Below, one piece after another: positions 7,430-9,901 of a DNA stretch of 9,901 nt. The position numbers were made by a program, and so were the translations under genes. This DNA is from Chromatiaceae bacterium (GTDB lineage: Bacteria; Pseudomonadota; Gammaproteobacteria; Chromatiales; Chromatiaceae), in NCBI GenBank assembly GCA_012962365.1, contig DTXR01000595.1:1-9901 (forward strand). The letters are read 5' to 3'. The notes beneath the pieces are model-generated. The model worked only from the letters and a program-made list of their open reading frames with translations. It was not told where the DNA came from and searched no databases. Within the stretch, counting starts at the first letter, position 1; each line of letters opens with the position of its first letter.

Positions 7430-7860
7430 CGGGCGTCTGGGGGCAGGGGGATGCCGTGCTGCGTCAGCCAGTCCCGATCCAGCTCCCATTTCACCCGCTT
7501 GATTTCCGGATTTTCGAGAACAATGCGCTTGGCGCGTTTCTGGGTCGTCGCCAGTTGCGCCTGCAGTTCCTGAAACAGGGGTGAGGCAGGATCGGAGTTG
7601 CCCAAGCCGGGGAAGATCTTGTCCAGCACCTGGGCCACAGGCACGGCGCTGGAACGGGGAGTGCTCATCACGGCCACGCCATTGTCAACGCGCATCACCC
7701 GGAAGGCGTAGGGGAAGTTGCCTACATGCTCGTCCGCTTCCAGCCGATCATTCAAGTCGGACACGATGGGCGGTTCATACAGAGCCAGAAAGATCAGCCC
7801 AAGCACAATCGCACCCAGTATCGCCGCGTAGATCCTGGTGCCTTTGTCGAGTTTAGGCAT
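7426..7860 (-). CDS. Small membrane-anchored hypothetical protein, coupled to yajQ
   Basis: I do not recognise a characterised family. The protein has 144 residues: a short charged N-terminus (MPKLDKGTR), one membrane segment about 10-28, then a hydrophilic part of about 115 residues. The segment is not followed by a signal-peptidase-like site, so it probably stays as an anchor, with the C-terminal part most likely outside the cytoplasm. A stretch about 90-125 (LFQELQAQLATTQKRAKRIVLENPEIKRVKWELD) is rich in charge and probably helical. The start ATG shares one base with the yajQ stop (TGATG) and has no clear ribosome site of its own, so translation is likely coupled to yajQ. The TAG stop at 7428-7426 lies within the outer repeat of the REP-like element, so insertion of that element may have set the present C-terminus. 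Confidence 0.75.
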   Translation of the reverse strand: MPKLDKGTRIYAAILGAIVLGLIFLALYEPPIVSDLNDRLEADEHVGNFPYAFRVMRVDNGVAVMSTPRSSAVPVAQVLDKIFPGLGNSDPASPLFQELQAQLATTQKRAKRIVLENPEIKRVKWELDRDWLTQHGIPLPPDAR

Positions 7861-8342
7861 CAGTCGCGGAAGTTCTTGAATTGCAGGGGCAGGCCGTAAT
7901 CCTTTTCTTTCAGCAGGGCGATCACCTTTTGCAGGTCGTCACGCTTTTTGCCGGTCACGCGCACCTGGTCACCCTGGATCTGGGCCTGGACCTTCAGCTT
8001 GGCAGCCTTGATTTCCTTGACGATCTTCTTGGCCGCATCCGATTCGATGCCTTGCTGAATCAGTATTTGCTGCCGGGCGGCATTGAGGCTGGTTTGGGGG
8101 TCTTTCACGTCCAGAGATTTCACGTCCACGCCGCGTTTAGCCAGCTTTTCCCGCAGGATATCGAGCATCTGCTGTAGCTGGAATTCCTGCTCGGCCTTGA
8201 GATTCACCTCGCTGTCGTTGTGTTCGAAACCGGCATCGACGCCTTTGAAGTCGAAGCGGGTTTCGATCACACGATTGGCTTGGTCTACGGCGTTGCGCAC
8301 TTCCTGCAGATCCACTTCGGATACGATGTCGAATGAGGGCAT
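7860..8342 (-). CDS. yajQ: YajQ family nucleotide-binding protein
   Basis: Cytoplasmic protein of 160 residues, the normal family length, with two ferredoxin-like lobes. The N-terminus [22 protein letters not shown] and the 'RFDFKGV' segment near residue 30 are signatures of the family, as are '[17 protein letters not shown]' and the C-terminus '[10 protein letters not shown]'. YajQ proteins bind nucleotides, and some members (for example in Xanthomonas and Pseudomonas) are reported c-di-GMP receptors that modulate transcription factors. Whether this one binds c-di-GMP cannot be decided here. The ATG at 8342-8340 has GGAG at 8353-8350, seven nt upstream. The gene lies 76 nt after the ECF sigma gene on the same strand and overlaps the following membrane-protein gene by one base. 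I see no convincing promoter in the 76-nt gap, so read-through from the sigma gene is possible. Confidence 0.95.
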   Translation of the reverse strand: MPSFDIVSEVDLQEVRNAVDQANRVIETRFDFKGVDAGFEHNDSEVNLKAEQEFQLQQMLDILREKLAKRGVDVKSLDVKDPQTSLNAARQQILIQQGIESDAAKKIVKEIKAAKLKVQAQIQGDQVRVTGKKRDDLQKVIALLKEKDYGLPLQFKNFRD

Positions 8343-8418
8343 GTTTTTGCTCCAGATGGTGATTTTTCCTGAAGGCTAACATGCCCGAAGCGAGGGAAAA
8401 AGTGTGTTATGACCTGAA

Positions 8419-8952
8419 TCAGCCCTCGACCAGAGCGCGCAGCTTTTTGCGTGCCCGGAACAGCCGGGTGCCGGCGCCTGCCACGGATATCCCCAGTTCG
8501 GCGGCGATTTCTTTCTGCGAGTAGCCATGAATCACCTGCAGCAGCAGCGGTTCGCGGTAGTCCTCCGGCAACTCGGCAATGGCGTTGCGTAGCACGAAGG
8601 CCTCGGTGGAGGTGTCGTAGCTCCGATGCTTGTCCGCCAGTGCTTCCGTGGGGATGGCGCTGAACTCGGGCTGGAAGCGTTCGAAGCGACGCGCATTCTC
8701 GCGGCGCAGGATGGTTATCAGCCAGCCCTTGGCCGCTTCGGGCTTCTGCAGCCTGTCCATGGATTTCCATGCTCGCAGCATCGTTTCCTGTACCAGATCC
8801 TCGGCTACCGTCTTGTTATGCACCAGCCAGTAGGCGTAATGGAAGAGATCGGTCATGTGCTTGCCGATTAGGTTCTGGAAGCGGACCTCCCGGGCAGCCG
8901 GCGTTTCTGTTGTGGAAATGGTGTTGGCAAATGTGGCTGTCAGGTTGCTCAT
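8419..8952 (-). CDS. ECF-type sigma-70 family RNA polymerase sigma factor
   Basis: Alternative sigma factor of 177 residues with the two-domain ECF layout. Region 2 (about 28-95) contains 'DLFHYAYWLVHNKTVAEDLV' followed by 'QETMLRAW', and the 2.3-2.4 stretch 'GWLITILRRENARRFER'. Region 4 (about 121-175) contains 'LPEDYREPLLLQVIHGYSQK' followed by 'EIAAELGISVAGAGTRLFRARKKLRAL', the helix-turn-helix that would read the -35. No region 3 is present. The first 25 residues are a Ser/Thr-rich extension. Similar sigma factors in other gammaproteobacteria are, as I recall, often followed by a DUF3379-type anti-sigma gene; here the next gene is yajQ, and no anti-sigma candidate is visible in the window. 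The start is the ATG at 8952-8950 with GGAG at 8963-8960. The leader carries a strong sigma-54 promoter. Its target promoters are not evident here. Confidence 0.92.
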   Translation of the reverse strand: MSNLTATFANTISTTETPAAREVRFQNLIGKHMTDLFHYAYWLVHNKTVAEDLVQETMLRAWKSMDRLQKPEAAKGWLITILRRENARRFERFQPEFSAIPTEALADKHRSYDTSTEAFVLRNAIAELPEDYREPLLLQVIHGYSQKEIAAELGISVAGAGTRLFRARKKLRALVEG

Positions 8953-8955
8953 GTG

Positions 8956-8969
8956 ATCACTCCGGTGAT
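8956..8969 (-). promoter_or_regulatory. Hairpin at the ribosome site of the ECF gene
   Basis: In the transcript, ATCAC (8969-8965) and GTGAT (8960-8956) form a perfect 5-bp stem around the tetraloop CGGA. The Shine-Dalgarno GGAG (8963-8960) sits in the loop and first stem base. A second palindrome, GTGATCAC (8953-8960), fills the space to the ATG and competes for the same bases. Either fold could modulate translation of the sigma factor; the stem is short, so the effect is uncertain. Confidence 0.3.
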
Positions 8970-8997
8970 TTGTATTTCTCGTTTGTGAATATACAAG

Positions 8998-9012
8998 GCA
9001 TAACCCGTGCCA
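8998..9012 (-). promoter_or_regulatory. Sigma-54 (RpoN) -24/-12 promoter of the ECF sigma gene
   Basis: Read on the minus strand, TGGCAC (9012-9007) is the exact -24 element and ATGC (9001-8998) matches the -12 TTGC at three of four positions. The invariant GG (9011/9010) and GC (8999/8998) are separated by exactly ten bases, as sigma-54 requires. The predicted start is near 8986, giving a leader of about 34 nt before the ATG. The gene encoded upstream on the same strand is itself a sigma-54 activator, which fits this use. Confidence 0.72.
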
Positions 9013-9018
9013 GTTTTG

Positions 9019-9031
9019 TAACTTATTGAAT
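9019..9031 (-). promoter_or_regulatory. Candidate IHF binding site
   Basis: On the minus strand ATTCAATAAGTTA fits the IHF consensus WATCAA-N4-TTR at all fixed positions but one (T for A at position 2), and the surroundings are AT-rich. It lies just upstream of the -24 element, at about -33 to -45. IHF bends DNA between enhancer and promoter at many sigma-54 promoters, so the position makes sense. A single 13-mer match in AT-rich DNA is only moderate evidence. Confidence 0.4.
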
Positions 9032-9108
9032 AACCTAAGATAATTGGTTTTGTTGTGGGGTGTCTTGTAATGAACTGGCGTAACATCCTGTACAACGATC
9101 CGGGAATG

Positions 9109-9125
9109 TGTAACGAAACGTTATA
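9109..9125. promoter_or_regulatory. Palindrome, candidate enhancer site for a sigma-54 activator
   Basis: TGTAACG (9109-9115) and CGTTATA (9119-9125) form an inverted repeat with six of seven arm positions matching around a 3-nt centre. Its centre is about 131 bp upstream of the predicted start of the ECF gene, the usual place of an upstream activator sequence. It overlaps the stop codon of the activator gene. That the neighbouring activator binds it is an inference. Confidence 0.4.
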
Positions 9126-9901
9126 TTTTTTCACCAAGACTGAGGCCGTATTTCTTGATCTTGCGATCCAAAGCCGGGCGGGAGATACCCAGTATCCGGC
9201 AGCTGTTGCCCTTGTGGCCGCCGGTGTGCCACAACACCTTCTGAATGTGTCTGGCTTCCACTTCTTCAAGTGTCAGCAGGACGTCATCCTGTTTCGTTGG
9301 CGGATGGGCCGACGGGCTGTCCTGGGGAGCATGGAAGCGGATCAGATCGTCCGTGATGGTGCCTTCGCGGGCCTGCACCAATGCCTGGGTGAGTACGTTT
9401 TCCAGCTCGCGCACATTGCCCGGCCAGTCGTGCTGCCGCAATAGCTCCAGTGCTTCGGGGTCGACAGGAGGGGCGGGGCGCTCCATTTTTCCCGCTGCCC
9501 GGGCCAGAAGGGCATCCACCAGCAGGGGAATGTCGTCGCGACGCTCTCTCAGGGGCGGCAGGTGGATATGCACCACGTCGAGCCGGTAGGCCAGGTCTTC
9601 ACGGAACTGGCCCTCCCGCGCGGTTTCGAACAGATCGCGATGAGTGGCAGCGATGATGCGAGCGTTGACCGGTACGGCCGTGTTGCTGCCTACAGGTTCG
9701 ACGACCTGCTCCTGCAGAGCGCGCAGCAGTTTGGCCTGCAGTTGCGGTGCCAGCTCGCCGATCTCATCGAGAAACAGGGTGCCATTTTGCGCCTGCTGAA
9801 AACGGCCGGGCTTGCTGCTGGTGGCGCCGGTGAAGGCGCCCTTTTCATGGCCGAACAGCTCGCTTTCGATCAGTTCCCTGGGGATCGCTGCCATGTTGAT
9901 G
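9121..9901 (-). CDS. Sigma-54 interaction domain transcriptional activator, 5' end beyond the window
   Basis: The frame is open to the right edge, so the N-terminal sensory domain and the Walker A motif lie off the window; about 259 residues are visible. They contain the AAA+ domain from '[18 protein letters not shown]', with an exact GAFTGA loop at 9840-9823, Walker B '[11 protein letters not shown]', both arginine fingers in '[12 protein letters not shown]', and '[14 protein letters not shown]' and '[13 protein letters not shown]'. The C-terminus has a Fis-type helix-turn-helix, '[20 protein letters not shown]'. It is thus a competent bacterial enhancer-binding protein, probably a response regulator of the AtoC/ZraR/HydG type, though the N-terminal domain cannot be seen. 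A Met stands where 'NCAAIP' usually has Cys. No intrinsic terminator follows; the downstream gene on the same strand is the ECF sigma factor with a sigma-54 promoter, a plausible target. Confidence 0.93.
   Translation of the reverse strand, partial: INMAAIPRELIESELFGHEKGAFTGATSSKPGRFQQAQNGTLFLDEIGELAPQLQAKLLRALQEQVVEPVGSNTAVPVNARIIAATHRDLFETAREGQFREDLAYRLDVVHIHLPPLRERRDDIPLLVDALLARAAGKMERPAPPVDPEALELLRQHDWPGNVRELENVLTQALVQAREGTITDDLIRFHAPQDSPSAHPPTKQDDVLLTLEEVEARHIQKVLWHTGGHKGNSCRILGISRPALDRKIKKYGLSLGEKI

Larger units (their letters stand above)
8953..9120 (-). other. Regulatory leader between the sigma-54 activator and the ECF gene
   Basis: This 168-nt gap is more AT-rich than its flanks and has no convincing gene. 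In transcription order it holds the TGTAAC-type palindrome, scattered TGTAAC-like hexamers, an IHF-like site, the sigma-54 promoter, and a ribosome-site hairpin. The length and content are those of an activated sigma-54 promoter region. The ORFs that cross it in other frames show no family features. Confidence 0.6.

Noticed and set aside
8380..8395. CCC...GGG hairpin followed by A residues between the ECF gene and yajQ
   Set aside because: The stem is only about three GC pairs, and the T-rich side precedes the stem on the transcribed strand, so it is not a terminator for the ECF transcript.
8951..8962. TGTGATCAC as a CRP or FNR site
   Set aside because: The spacing between TGTGA and TCAC halves is wrong for either protein; the sequence is better described as a short palindrome at the ribosome site.
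9055..9444. A 129-residue + strand frame overlapping the activator and the ECF leader
   Set aside because: Most of it is antisense to the conserved AAA+ and Fis domains, and its 5' part covers promoter-like DNA; no ribosome site or family features.

Overview
The window looks like part of a gammaproteobacterial chromosome. The GC content is moderate to high (estimated by eye), genes are densely packed, and the order DUF4390 - ntrY - ntrX - trkA - trkH is typical of that class. TrkA, TrkH, YajQ and the ECF sigma factor also resemble gammaproteobacterial forms. I cannot name a genus from the sequence alone. No rRNA, tRNA, CRISPR array, phage gene or insertion sequence is visible, and no gene-free stretch exceeds 300 bases.

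Left part, + strand (1-6784): a tightly coupled operon. It holds the 3' part of a DUF4390 gene, an NtrY-type membrane histidine kinase, its NtrX-type response regulator, and the TrkA and TrkH subunits of a potassium uptake system. Three junctions overlap (19 nt, ATGA, GTGA) and the fourth gap is 20 nt, so sensing and K+ transport genes are very probably transcribed together. The NtrX protein keeps its receiver and Fis-type DNA-binding domains, but its AAA+ domain is eroded at three functional places.

Middle (6785-7860): a small secreted four-cysteine protein on the + strand follows an unusual leader, in which a run of nine G lies between candidate -35 and -10 elements. It converges on a small membrane-anchored protein on the - strand. 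The roughly 90-bp gap between them is a REP/BIME-like element with imperfect terminal inverted repeats, and it supplies the stop codon of the minus-strand gene.

Right part, - strand (7426-9901): read in the direction of transcription, the order is a sigma-54 activator (5' end off the window), an ECF-type sigma factor, yajQ and the small membrane protein. The leader of the ECF gene contains a well-formed sigma-54 promoter (GG-N10-GC), a near-consensus IHF site just upstream, and a palindrome about 130 bp upstream of the predicted start that could be the activator's enhancer site. This suggests a cascade from the sigma-54 activator to the ECF sigma factor and is the most interesting regulatory structure here. 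In contrast to NtrX, this activator has an intact GAFTGA loop and both arginine fingers.
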